64,000 nucleotides of DNA from Microbacterium sp. CSI-V (GTDB lineage: Bacteria; Actinomycetota; Actinomycetes; Actinomycetales; Microbacteriaceae): contig NZ_MTQM01000007.1 in the NCBI RefSeq assembly GCF_001984105.1, positions 124,001 to 188,000 on the forward strand, written 5' to 3'. Shown here in pieces: positions 1 to 8,232 of this stretch (position 1 is its first letter; every line of letters begins with the position of its first letter). The notes below the pieces were generated by a model. The model was not told the DNA's origin. It did no database searches and worked only from the letters and a program-made list of their open reading frames with translations. The translations under genes were made by a program, and so were the position numbers.

Positions 1-66
1 CCCTTGGAACCTCCCGTGCGCCGCCGATGCGGGGCCTGTGCGGGGTCGGATGAGACAATGGAGGGG

Positions 67-1725
67 ATGCCGATCGACACGCCCTCCCATCTCCCGCCCG
101 TCCTCCGGCCGGAGCACCCGCCGCGCCGCGACCTGTCGGAGCTGGCCCGCCGTTTCGGCGAGCGCAGCGTCGGCGACGTCGAGGGCACCGTCCTCACGGG
201 CATCACCCTGGCCACGGCGGATCTGCGCGCCGGAGAGGCGTTCGTCGCGATCCGCGGCGTCAACCGACACGGTGCGGAGTTCGCCGCCGCTGCGGCCGAG
301 CGTGGCGCCGTCGCGGTCATCACCGACGAGGCCGGCGCCGAGATCGCCGCGGACGCGGGAGTCCCGATCGTCGTGGTCGCCGATCCCCGCGCGCTCCTCG
401 GCGACCTGTCCGCGTGGGTGTACGGCACCGGACCCGACGATGAGCTCCCGCAGTTGCTGGCGACGACCGGCACGAACGGCAAGACCAGCGTGTCGCATCT
501 GCTGGAAGGCATCCTGGGTCAGCTCGGGGTCGTCACGGGACTGTCGTCCACGGCCGAGCGCCACATCGCCGGCGAGGTCATCGTGTCGCGCCTCACGACG
601 CCCGAGGCCTCCGAGTTCCACGCGCTGCTGGCCCTCATGCGCGAGCGCGGGGTCCAGGCGGTCGCTGTCGAGGTGAGCGCGCAGGCCCTCACGCGACACC
701 GCGTCGACGGGCTCCTGTTCGACGTCGCCGGCTTCACGAACCTCACGCACGACCACCTCGACGACTACGCCGACATGCGCGAGTACTTCGAGGCGAAGCT
801 CCCGCTGTTCCGCGCGGATCGCTCGCGTCGGGGCGTCGTGTGCCTCGACTCCCCCGCGGGCGCCGAGATCGCGGCGCGTGCCGACATCCCCGTCGTCACG
901 ATCGTCACGCCCGCGATCGCCGCCGACCCGACGGCCGAGGCGGACTGGACGGTCGAGATCGTCGACGAGCGCCAGGACGGCACGGAGTTCACGCTCCGTG
1001 ACCGTGACGGGCGTTCGCTGACGACCGTGGTCCCGGTGATCGGACGCCACATGGCGGCGAACGCGGGCCTGGCGATCGTCATGCTGCTCGAGGCCGGTCA
1101 CACGTGGGAGTCGCTGACCGCAGCCCTCCACGGCGGCCGGATCGCGGCATCCCTCCCCGGACGCACGCAGCTGGTGTCGGGACCCGAGGGCCCCGCGGTG
1201 TACGTCGACTTCGGTCACTCCCCCGACGCGTTCGAGAAGACGCTCGCCGCGGTGCGACGCGTCACGCCCGGGCGCGTCGTGATGCTCTTCGGCGCCGACG
1301 GCGACCGCGACGCGACGAAGCGCCACGACATGGGCCGCACGGCCGTCGAGGGCAGCGACATCCTGATCGTCACCGACCATCACCCCCGGCACGAGAATCC
1401 GGATGCCATCCGGGAGGTGCTCGTCGAAGGGGCGCGCCGCGCGCAGCCCGACGCCGAGATCCACGAGTTCACCCCGCCCGAGCGCGCCATCCTCGAGGCC
1501 GTCGCACTCGTCGGGGAGGGCGACGCGATCCTGTGGGCCGGCCCCGGTCACCAGGACTACCGCGACATCCGCGGGGTGCGGACGCCCTACTCGGCCCGCG
1601 AGCTCTCCCGCCGCGCACTCCGCGCCGCCGGCTGGCCGGTGCCCGATCCGCAGTGGCCGGTGCCGTACCCGACCGACCGCACGCCGTCGTCCGACCCCGA
1701 GCGCCCGGTCGACTTCCCCGCCTGA
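67..1725 (+). CDS. MurE-type Mur ligase (UDP-MurNAc-tripeptide synthetase)
   Basis: Cytoplasmic ATP-dependent ligase expected to add the third residue to UDP-MurNAc-L-Ala-D-Glu in peptidoglycan synthesis. With the ATG at 67 it has 552 residues, normal for MurE; an in-frame ATG at 58 is an alternative. Visible: P-loop TGTNGKT (about residues 134-140), the TNLTHDHLDDY stretch, and EAKLPLF, whose lysine is normally carbamylated. The loop that reads DNPR in meso-DAP enzymes reads HHPRHENP here, so the amino acid used is uncertain; Microbacterium relatives use Lys, Orn or homoserine in B-type walls (established knowledge). It stands alone, outside any division cluster, and converges on dxr, so it may be a second MurE paralogue. 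Confidence 0.85.
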   Translation: MPIDTPSHLPPVLRPEHPPRRDLSELARRFGERSVGDVEGTVLTGITLATADLRAGEAFVAIRGVNRHGAEFAAAAAERGAVAVITDEAGAEIAADAGVPIVVVADPRALLGDLSAWVYGTGPDDELPQLLATTGTNGKTSVSHLLEGILGQLGVVTGLSSTAERHIAGEVIVSRLTTPEASEFHALLALMRERGVQAVAVEVSAQALTRHRVDGLLFDVAGFTNLTHDHLDDYADMREYFEAKLPLFRADRSRRGVVCLDSPAGAEIAARADIPVVTIVTPAIAADPTAEADWTVEIVDERQDGTEFTLRDRDGRSLTTVVPVIGRHMAANAGLAIVMLLEAGHTWESLTAALHGGRIAASLPGRTQLVSGPEGPAVYVDFGHSPDAFEKTLAAVRRVTPGRVVMLFGADGDRDATKRHDMGRTAVEGSDILIVTDHHPRHENPDAIREVLVEGARRAQPDAEIHEFTPPERAILEAVALVGEGDAILWAGPGHQDYRDIRGVRTPYSARELSRRALRAAGWPVPDPQWPVPYPTDRTPSSDPERPVDFPA

Positions 1726-1786
1726 CCGCGACCCCGGCCGCGCGCGCTCGCGGCCCCCGGCCCCGCTGACTTCGGGCGCGCGCGCG

Positions 1787-2869
1787 TCAGCGCGCGGCGA
1801 TGACCGCGTCGGCCGTTCGGCGCGCCCACGCCTCCGCCTCGGCGAGGGATTCCCGCGTCAGCGCGTCGGGGGCTTCGTGCCGCTCCACCACGCGTTCGAT
1901 GACCTCGACGATGTCGAGGAAGCTCAGACGCCCCTCGTGGAACGCGTCCACCGCCTGCTCGTTCGCGGCGTTGAACACCGCGGGGTACGTGCGCCCCGCG
2001 CGCCCGACGCGCTTGGCGAGGGCGACCGAGCCGAAGGCCTTCTCGTCGAGGGGCTCGAACGTCCACTGCGTCGCGGTCGTCCAGTCGAGGGGGACGCCGA
2101 CGCCCGCGATGCGGTGCGGCCAGTCCAGACCGAGCGAGATGGGCAGGCGCATGTCGGGGGGCGAGGCCTGCGCGATCGTCGACCCGTCGAGGAACTCCAC
2201 CATCGAGTGGACGATCGACTGCGGGTGGACGACGACGTCGATGCGCTCGTAGGGCACGTCGAACAGCAGGTGCGCCTCGATGACTTCGAGACCCTTGTTG
2301 ACCAGGGTCGCGGAGTTCGTCGTGACGACGCGCCCCATGTCCCACGTCGGGTGGGCGAGCGCCTGCGCCGGAGTCACCTCCGCCAACTCGTCGCGGGAGC
2401 GCCCGCGGAAAGGGCCACCGGATGCCGTGAGCACCAGCCGCCGGACCTCGTCCGGTTCCCCCGAGCGCAGCGCCTGAGCGATCGCGGAGTGCTCCGAATC
2501 GACGGGGACGATCTGCCCTGGCGCGGCCAGTCGCGTGACGAGGTCGCCGCCGACGATCAGCGACTCCTTGTTCGCCAGCGCGAGCGTGCGCCCCTCTTCC
2601 AGCGCCGCGAGAGTCGGCCCGAGACCGACCGATCCGGTGATGCCGTTGAGCACCACATCGGCCGCGATGTCACGGACGAGCTGTTCAGCCTCGACGGCTC
2701 CGAGGGCGACGGCGTCGACGCCGAACTCCGCCGCCTGCGCCTCGACGCCCGCGCGGTCGCTGCCCGCGGCGAGGCCGACGACCTCGAATCGATCGGAGTT
2801 GGCCCGGATGACGTCGAGGGCCTGGGTGCCGATCGAACCGGTGGAGCCGAGGATGACGACGCGACGCAT
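1787..2869 (-). CDS. dxr: 1-deoxy-D-xylulose 5-phosphate reductoisomerase
   Basis: Second enzyme of the MEP isoprenoid pathway: converts DXP to 2-C-methyl-D-erythritol 4-phosphate with NADPH. The N-terminus has the Rossmann signature [13 protein letters not shown]; later come [12 protein letters not shown], the metal/substrate region PVDSEHSAI and [10 protein letters not shown], and the HPTWDMGR stretch, all typical of Dxr. At 360 residues it is slightly shorter than the usual 385-400. It starts only 9 bases after the stop of the upstream FKBP lipoprotein gene and is probably co-transcribed with it. Confidence 0.95.
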   Translation of the reverse strand: MRRVVILGSTGSIGTQALDVIRANSDRFEVVGLAAGSDRAGVEAQAAEFGVDAVALGAVEAEQLVRDIAADVVLNGITGSVGLGPTLAALEEGRTLALANKESLIVGGDLVTRLAAPGQIVPVDSEHSAIAQALRSGEPDEVRRLVLTASGGPFRGRSRDELAEVTPAQALAHPTWDMGRVVTTNSATLVNKGLEVIEAHLLFDVPYERIDVVVHPQSIVHSMVEFLDGSTIAQASPPDMRLPISLGLDWPHRIAGVGVPLDWTTATQWTFEPLDEKAFGSVALAKRVGRAGRTYPAVFNAANEQAVDAFHEGRLSFLDIVEVIERVVERHEAPDALTRESLAEAEAWARRTADAVIAAR

Positions 2870-2878
2870 CCGCTCAGC

Positions 2879-3844
2879 CTACTGAGCGGCGGCCTCCGCG
2901 TGCTGGACGCCGAGGATGTCGATGACGAACACCAGCGGCGCATTGGCGGGGATGCTGCCCTGGCCGGATTCTCCGTATCCGTCGGATGCCGGCATCACGA
3001 CCAGGACCTGGGAGCCCACGGTCTGCCCCTCGAGCGCCTTCTGGAAACCGGGCACGACGCCGGTCGTGGCGAACTGCGCGGGCGTGCCGCTGGTCCAGCT
3101 GGAGTCGAAGACCGTGCCGTCGTCGTACAGCGCGCCGGTGTACTGGACGATGACCTGGTCGCCGGAGTTCACCACGTCGCCGTCGCCCTGGCGCAGGTTG
3201 ACCACGCGCGTCTCGGTCGGTGCCGGGGCGTCGGGCATCGTGATGGTCGGGGCGCCCGTGTCGTCGAACGTCACCGTGGGCATGCCCTCGGCGGGCGCGA
3301 CCTCGGTGCCGGTGGCACGGGTCGGGAGCTCTTCGATCGCATCGGCGACGAGAAGGAAGGCGGGCGATCCCTCGCCCAGCACGCCGGCGGGGAAGGCCGA
3401 GACCGTGCGCGAACCGATGGTGGCGCACTCGAGCGCCGCACCGAAGATCTGCTGCGAGGAGATGAGGGTGTCCATCCCCTCGGGAGCCGTGGTCTGGGTC
3501 TCCAGCTGCACCTCACCGGTGGCGGCATCAACGAGGGTGAAGTTGGCCTTCAGGACGTCCCCGGCGCGCACCTGCTGGCCGGAACCGTCGACGAGCGTGG
3601 TGCGCTCGAGTCCTGCGGGCGTGTACCCGTCCGGGATCGTGACGGCGACCTTGCCCTGGAAATCGCCCGTCACCTGGACGTCGCTCGACACCTCACCCTG
3701 GGACAGGGCGCTCTGGCAGGTTCCCGCGTCGGCGGAACCACTGGCATCCGGGGTCGGGCTGTCGGGGGACGAACCCGTGCACCCCGCCAGGAGGAGCACC
3801 GCGGCAGCGGCGACGGACAGGGAAGCGATCGGGCGGATGCGCAC
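2879..3844 (-). CDS. FKBP-type peptidyl-prolyl isomerase lipoprotein
   Basis: Predicted extracytoplasmic folding factor. I chose the GTG at 3844 because GAGAGG lies six bases upstream and it opens directly into a lipoprotein signal peptide (MRIRPIAS, hydrophobic stretch, lipobox LAGC with Cys22). The protein has 321 residues. The C-terminal ~100 residues form one FKBP domain (VIVQYTGALYDDGTVFDSSW, VVPGFQKALEGQTVGSQ, FVIDILGV). Residues about 60-200 resemble a second, degenerate FKBP-like domain (VTIPDGYTPAGLE, VKANFTLVDAATGE), an inference from spacing. Downstream dxr follows closely. Confidence 0.85.
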   Translation of the reverse strand: MRIRPIASLSVAAAAVLLLAGCTGSSPDSPTPDASGSADAGTCQSALSQGEVSSDVQVTGDFQGKVAVTIPDGYTPAGLERTTLVDGSGQQVRAGDVLKANFTLVDAATGEVQLETQTTAPEGMDTLISSQQIFGAALECATIGSRTVSAFPAGVLGEGSPAFLLVADAIEELPTRATGTEVAPAEGMPTVTFDDTGAPTITMPDAPAPTETRVVNLRQGDGDVVNSGDQVIVQYTGALYDDGTVFDSSWTSGTPAQFATTGVVPGFQKALEGQTVGSQVLVVMPASDGYGESGQGSIPANAPLVFVIDILGVQHAEAAAQ

Positions 3845-3954
3845 GGCAGACCTCTCGGAGACGACGGGAACCGACCCATCATCCCCCATGCGGCTTTGGC
3901 GCCGCTGAGAGCCCCATGCACGGGGACGCATGCGGCGCGCAGTAGCCTCGACGA

Positions 3955-4704
3955 GTGAGTTCCGACGAACCGGGCGGCACCCCCACCGTCCCACCGAAGC
4001 AGATGGGCGCGGCCTACGGGCTCGGGCGCTTCTTCATCGCCCCGCTCGCCCGGGCCGTGTACCGTCCCCGGGTCGAGGGGCGGGAAAACGTCCCGCGGAC
4101 CGGCCCGGTGATCTTCGCCAGCAACCACCTGTCGTTCATCGACTCGATCGCGATCCCCGTGGCCTCGCCGCGCCCCGTGCACTTCCTCGCGAAGTCGGCG
4201 TACTTCGAGAAGTGGGCATCGCGTCAGTTCTTCACCGCCATCGGCGCGATCCCGGTCGAGCGCGGCGCCGGACAGGCTGCTCTCGACGCCCTCGACCAGC
4301 AGCGTGCGCTGCTCGAGGACGGGCGCGCGGTGGCGCTCTACCCCGAGGGCACGCGCTCGCTCGACGGTCGCCTCTACAAAGGCCGGACGGGCGTGGCTTT
4401 CCTCGCGCTGCAGACCGGCGCCCCGGTCGTCCCCGTCGGCCTGATCGGCACCGACAAGGTCATGCCGGTCGGAGCCAAGGTCCCCTCCACGAAGGAACGG
4501 ATCACCGTCCGCTTCGGCGAGGCGCTCGACCTGTCCCCCCATGGCGCGGCCTCCTCCGGCCGGGCACGACGCGGAGCGACCGACGAGATCATGTCGGCCA
4601 TCCACGCCCTCAGCGAGCAGGAACTGGCCAACGCCTACAACGAGGTCCCCGCGCAGAATCCGATCGACAGGATCAAGCAGGTCCTCCCGCACGAGCGCAT
4701 CTGA
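3955..4704 (+). CDS. 1-acyl-sn-glycerol-3-phosphate acyltransferase family
   Basis: PlsC-like acyltransferase, probably making phosphatidic acid at the cytoplasmic membrane. Has the catalytic NHLSFID block (residues 57-63, the NHx4D motif), the KSAYF segment, and the EGTRS phosphate-binding motif (131-135). 249 residues from a GTG start, normal length. It is divergent from the FKBP gene across a 110-base intergenic region that must hold both promoters. The exact acyl acceptor cannot be read from sequence. Confidence 0.88.
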   Translation: MSSDEPGGTPTVPPKQMGAAYGLGRFFIAPLARAVYRPRVEGRENVPRTGPVIFASNHLSFIDSIAIPVASPRPVHFLAKSAYFEKWASRQFFTAIGAIPVERGAGQAALDALDQQRALLEDGRAVALYPEGTRSLDGRLYKGRTGVAFLALQTGAPVVPVGLIGTDKVMPVGAKVPSTKERITVRFGEALDLSPHGAASSGRARRGATDEIMSAIHALSEQELANAYNEVPAQNPIDRIKQVLPHERI

Positions 4705-4791
4705 GCGGACGCCCTTGACGTGGCGGCCCGCGGCGAGCAGGGTCTGAAGGGGCGGGCCCGAACCCGCCGCAGCCACGACGAGGAGGCACCC

Positions 4792-5787
4792 GTGAAGAAG
4801 TTCGTGAACGACCCGGCCGACGTGCTGGCGGAGGCCCTGCGCGGCATCCACGCCGCTCATCCGGAGCTTCGCATCGACACCGAGAACCGCGTGATCCTGC
4901 GCGGTGAGCCCACGCGTGAGGGCAAGGTCGCCCTGGTCTCGGGCGGCGGATCGGGGCACGAACCGCTCCACGGCGGGTTCGTCGGCCGCGGGATGCTGGA
5001 CGCCGCGGCCGCCGGCGAGGTGTTCACCTCGCCCACGCCCGATCAGGTGCTCGCGGCGACGCAGGCCGTCGACTCCGGAGCCGGCGTCCTCCACATCGTG
5101 AAGAACTACACCGGCGACGTGCTGAACTTCGAGATGGCCGCGGAACTCGCCGCCGCCGAGGGCGTACGCGTCGAGTCGGTCGTGGTCGCCGACGACGTCG
5201 CGGTGCAGGACTCCACGTGGACCGCGGGTCGCCGCGGCACCGGGACGACCGTGATCCTGGAGAAGATCGTCGGAGCGCTCGCCGAGGAGGGCGCCGACCT
5301 CGACGCGGTCGCGGCACTGGCCCGGCGCGTGTCCGAGTCGGGACGCTCGATGGGCGTCGCGCTCACCAGCTGCACCGTCCCCGCGGTCGGCCACCCGACC
5401 TTCGAGCTGCCCGAGGACGAGATGGAGGTGGGCGTCGGCATCCACGGCGAACCCGGCCGGACCCGCGTCAAGCTCGCCACCGCGCACGAGATCGCGAAGC
5501 TCATGGTCGACCCGATCGTGCACGACTTCGGCGAGGCCGTCGGGCCCGCGATCGTGCTGCTGTCGGGCCTGGGCGGCACCCCGCTCATCGAGCAGTACCT
5601 CCTGTACGGCGAGATCGCCCCGCTGCTCGCGGAGGCCGGGGTCGACGTCCAGCGCGTCCTGGTCGGCGACTACATCACGAGCCTCGACATGGCGGGCGCG
5701 TCGCTGACGGTCGTCAAGGCCGACGACGAGTTCCTGCGCCTGTGGGACGCCCCGGTGGTCACCCCCGGCCTCCGGTGGGGCGCATGA
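4792..5787 (+). CDS. dhaK: dihydroxyacetone kinase subunit DhaK
   Basis: Substrate-binding subunit of PTS-dependent dihydroxyacetone kinase. 331 residues from the GTG at 4792, preceded by GAGGAGG; frames further upstream lack homology. GGGSGHEPLHGGFVG (about 51-65) is the DHA pocket, and His218 in GVGIHGEPGR matches the histidine that binds DHA covalently in the E. coli enzyme. It is the first gene of dhaKLM; its TGA overlaps the ATG of dhaL (ATGA), so the subunits are probably translationally coupled. Confidence 0.95.
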   Translation: MKKFVNDPADVLAEALRGIHAAHPELRIDTENRVILRGEPTREGKVALVSGGGSGHEPLHGGFVGRGMLDAAAAGEVFTSPTPDQVLAATQAVDSGAGVLHIVKNYTGDVLNFEMAAELAAAEGVRVESVVVADDVAVQDSTWTAGRRGTGTTVILEKIVGALAEEGADLDAVAALARRVSESGRSMGVALTSCTVPAVGHPTFELPEDEMEVGVGIHGEPGRTRVKLATAHEIAKLMVDPIVHDFGEAVGPAIVLLSGLGGTPLIEQYLLYGEIAPLLAEAGVDVQRVLVGDYITSLDMAGASLTVVKADDEFLRLWDAPVVTPGLRWGA

Positions 5788-6419
5788 GCGGGGCCGTCTC
5801 GACCGACGACCTCGTCGCCTGGATCCGCGCGTTCCGCGACGCCGTACAGCAGCACCGCGACGAGCTCACCGCTCTGGACTCCGCCATCGGCGACGCCGAC
5901 CACGGATCGAACATGGCCCGCGGCCTCGATGCCGTGGTGGCCAAGCTCGAGGCTTCGCCCGCTTCCGCCGCCGATCTCTTTAAGACCGTGGGCATGACCC
6001 TGGTCTCGTCGGTCGGTGGAGCGAGCGGGCCGTTGTACGGCACGTTCTTCCTGCGGATGGGGCCGGCTCTCGCGGAGGGGACGGATGCCGCCTCCCTCGG
6101 CGCGGCTCTCCGGGCCGGCGCCGAGGGCGTGGTCGCCCGCGGCAAGGCCGAGCCCGGCGACAAGACGATGGTCGATGCCCAGCTCCCCGCCGTCACCGCG
6201 TGGGACGACGCCGTCGCCGCCGGCGCGGACGCCGCCGGCGCGGCTGCGGCCGCCGCGGAAGCGGCCGCGCGCGGCCGGGACGCCACCGAGCCCCTCGTGG
6301 CACGCAAGGGCCGCGCGAGCTACCTCGGCGAGCGCAGCGCGGGGCACGTCGACCCGGGAGCGGCATCCACGGCGCTCCTCTTCCAGACGCTGAGCGACAC
6401 TCTGGCGGCACGGGGGTGA
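5784..6419 (+). CDS. dhaL: dihydroxyacetone kinase subunit DhaL
   Basis: ADP-binding subunit that passes phosphate from DhaM to DHA held on DhaK. 211 residues, as expected for DhaL. LDSAIGDADHGSNMARG (around 31-47) carries the aspartates that hold Mg-ADP; SVGGASGPLYGTFF and GDKTMVDAQLPAV are further family blocks. An alanine-rich stretch lies around 130-160. It overlaps dhaK by four bases and dhaM by four (GTGA). Confidence 0.95.
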   Translation: MSGAVSTDDLVAWIRAFRDAVQQHRDELTALDSAIGDADHGSNMARGLDAVVAKLEASPASAADLFKTVGMTLVSSVGGASGPLYGTFFLRMGPALAEGTDAASLGAALRAGAEGVVARGKAEPGDKTMVDAQLPAVTAWDDAVAAGADAAGAAAAAAEAAARGRDATEPLVARKGRASYLGERSAGHVDPGAASTALLFQTLSDTLAARG

Positions 6420-7141
6420 TCGGTATCGTCGCGGTCTCGCACAGTCGTCCGCTGGCCGAGGCCGCCGTGGATCTGGCGCTGCGGATGGGCGGAGGCGACC
6501 CGCCCACCGTCCTGGTGGCGGCCGGCGGTCCGGACGGCGATCTCGGAACTGATGCCGCGGCGATCGCGGAGGCCCTGGATGCGGCGGATTCCGGCGACGG
6601 CGTCCTGGTTCTGATGGATCTGGGCTCCGCCCTCCTGAGCGCGGAGATGGCGCTCGAGTTCGCCACGGCACCGGATCGCGTGATCCTGAGCCCCGCCCCG
6701 TTCGTGGAGGGTCTGGTCAGCGCGGTCGTCACGGCCGCGGGCGGCGCGACGCTCGCGCAGGTGGCGGCCGAGGTCGCGGGGGCGGCCGAGGCGAAGCGCG
6801 TGCACCTCGGCGCGACGGAGGCGGCCGCTCCGGTACCGGAGCGCGAGAGCGCGCAGTCGGGCGGCGAGCTCTCGTTCGAGACGACGGTCGTCAATCCCTC
6901 CGGATTGCACGCCCGCCCCGCCGCGACGTTCGTGAAGGCCGCCTCCCGGTTCGACGCCGATGTGCAGATCGCCGAGATCGGTGGCGAGACGCCCCCGGTA
7001 TCGGCACGGAGCCTCCTCGCACTGATGGCCCTCGGCGTCCGCCAGGGCGCACGGGTGAGGGTGACCGCCACCGGCGCCCAGGCGGCCGAGGCGCTCGAGG
7101 AGCTGCGAACACTGATCGACGACGGATTCGGCGAGGTGTGA
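6416..7141 (+). CDS. dhaM: DhaM-HPr fusion, PTS phosphoryl donor of DHA kinase
   Basis: Phosphoryl donor for DhaL. The GTG at 6416 overlaps the dhaL stop; 241 residues. Residues 1-125 are the EIIA-like DhaM domain with His9 (VAVSHSRP) as phosphorylation site and the VLMDLGSALLS block. After an Ala/Glu-rich linker, residues about 155-241 are an HPr domain with His165 in SGLHARPAA and the Ser-46-type region ARSLLALMALGV. The enzyme I-like third domain of E. coli DhaM is absent, so phosphate must come from a separate enzyme I not in this window. Last gene of dhaKLM, 15 bases from the convergent regulator. Confidence 0.92.
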   Translation: MIGIVAVSHSRPLAEAAVDLALRMGGGDPPTVLVAAGGPDGDLGTDAAAIAEALDAADSGDGVLVLMDLGSALLSAEMALEFATAPDRVILSPAPFVEGLVSAVVTAAGGATLAQVAAEVAGAAEAKRVHLGATEAAAPVPERESAQSGGELSFETTVVNPSGLHARPAATFVKAASRFDADVQIAEIGGETPPVSARSLLALMALGVRQGARVRVTATGAQAAEALEELRTLIDDGFGEV

Positions 7142-7156
7142 CGCGCCCGGCGTCCC

Positions 7157-8122
7157 TCAGCGGGTGACGCTGAGCAGGCGCCGGGCCAGGGCCTCTTCGA
7201 CGACGAGCTCGGTGACCAGTCCCGCCGCGAGCGCTCCGCGGAGCGCCGTCAGCTTGGACAGGCTGGACACCACGCAGAACCGGCGCGGGATGCGGCGCAC
7301 GGTGTCGAGGTCGGGACCGCTGGACCGGGCGTTGAGTTCGGGGATGTCCCACGAGCCGTCGACACGGTAGAACACCGTCGCGCAGTCGCCGACGACGCCC
7401 TCCCGCTCGATGATCGCGCGGTCGCGCTCGTCGAAATAGTCGCCGCTGTAGACGTGCGAGGGGACCTCGGCGTGCGGGGAGCCGAGCCCGAAGACGAACA
7501 GGCCCACGCGCTGCTGGATCTCCAGGACCGACCGAACCGACCGCTCCCTCCACATGGCCTGCTTGGTGCGGGGATCGTCGAACAGCGCCGGCACCGGGAA
7601 TTGGTGCACGGACGACGACCACGCCGCCCCCAGGCGGGAGAGGATCTCCCCCGCGTAGGGGATGCCGGAGGTGCGCAGGTTCGCGGCCCCGTTCATCTGC
7701 ACGATGTGGGTGTCGTGCACGTCCTTCGCCGGCACGTGCCGCGCGATGGCCGAGAGCGTGGATCCCCACGCGATGCCGATCGTCATGGAGGATTCGATGC
7801 GCTCGGCGAGGATGCGCGCGGCGGTCAGGGCGGTGCGCTCGAGACGCTCGGCCTCGGAGGTGCGCGCCGGAGTGGGCACGACGTGGGCGGTGATCCCGAA
7901 GCGATCGGCGATGCGCTGCGCCATCTGACCGCGCGCATCGTCGGGCGGGCTGATCGAGATCGTGACGAGCCCCACGTCCCGGGCGTGCTGCAGGAGTCGG
8001 GAGACGGAGGACCGCGAGACGCGCATCTCATGGGCGATGGCATCCATCGTGAGGTCCTGCATGTAGTACAGCTGCGCCGCGCGCAGCGCGTCGCGCGAGC
8101 GTTCTTCCGTCTGCGTCGTCAT
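7157..8122 (-). CDS. SorC/DeoR-type sugar-binding transcriptional regulator
   Basis: Predicted DNA-binding repressor or activator with a sugar-phosphate effector domain. The ATG at 8122 is preceded by AAAGG and gives 321 residues. The N-terminal helix-turn-helix is at about 17-50 (YYMQDLTMDAIAHEMRVSRSSVSRLL); the rest matches SorC C-terminal effector domains (GIAWGSTLSAIARHV, VQMNGAANLR, VGLFVFGLG, GVVGDCATVFY). It is divergent from glpD and ends next to dhaM, so glycerol or DHA metabolism is the likely regulon; DHA-P or glycerol-3-P as effector is inference. Confidence 0.85.
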   Translation of the reverse strand: MTTQTEERSRDALRAAQLYYMQDLTMDAIAHEMRVSRSSVSRLLQHARDVGLVTISISPPDDARGQMAQRIADRFGITAHVVPTPARTSEAERLERTALTAARILAERIESSMTIGIAWGSTLSAIARHVPAKDVHDTHIVQMNGAANLRTSGIPYAGEILSRLGAAWSSSVHQFPVPALFDDPRTKQAMWRERSVRSVLEIQQRVGLFVFGLGSPHAEVPSHVYSGDYFDERDRAIIEREGVVGDCATVFYRVDGSWDIPELNARSSGPDLDTVRRIPRRFCVVSSLSKLTALRGALAAGLVTELVVEEALARRLLSVTR

Positions 8123-8149
8123 GGCCGGCCTTTCTGCGCTTGCCCATTC

Positions 8150-8184
8150 TGCACGTTTGTTCAAGGGGCTTGCAACAACGTGCA
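8150..8184. promoter_or_regulatory. Operator-like palindrome between the SorC regulator and glpD
   Basis: A 16-base arm at 8150-8165 (TGCACGTTTGTTCAAG), a GGG centre and an opposing arm at 8169-8184 (CTTGCAACAACGTGCA); 13 of 16 positions pair. It sits 28 bases from the regulator start and 49 bases from glpD. The position, dyad symmetry and flanking SorC gene make it a likely binding site controlling both divergent promoters. Confidence 0.65.
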
Positions 8185-8232
8185 CGGACGCGCATTCTTC
8201 TTCGGTACCCACAACGAAAGGTCGCAGTCGAC

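Noticed and set aside
1403..3958. Open frame of 851 codons on the plus strand
   Set aside because: Overlaps the end of the MurE-type gene and runs antisense to dxr and the FKBP gene; no domain.
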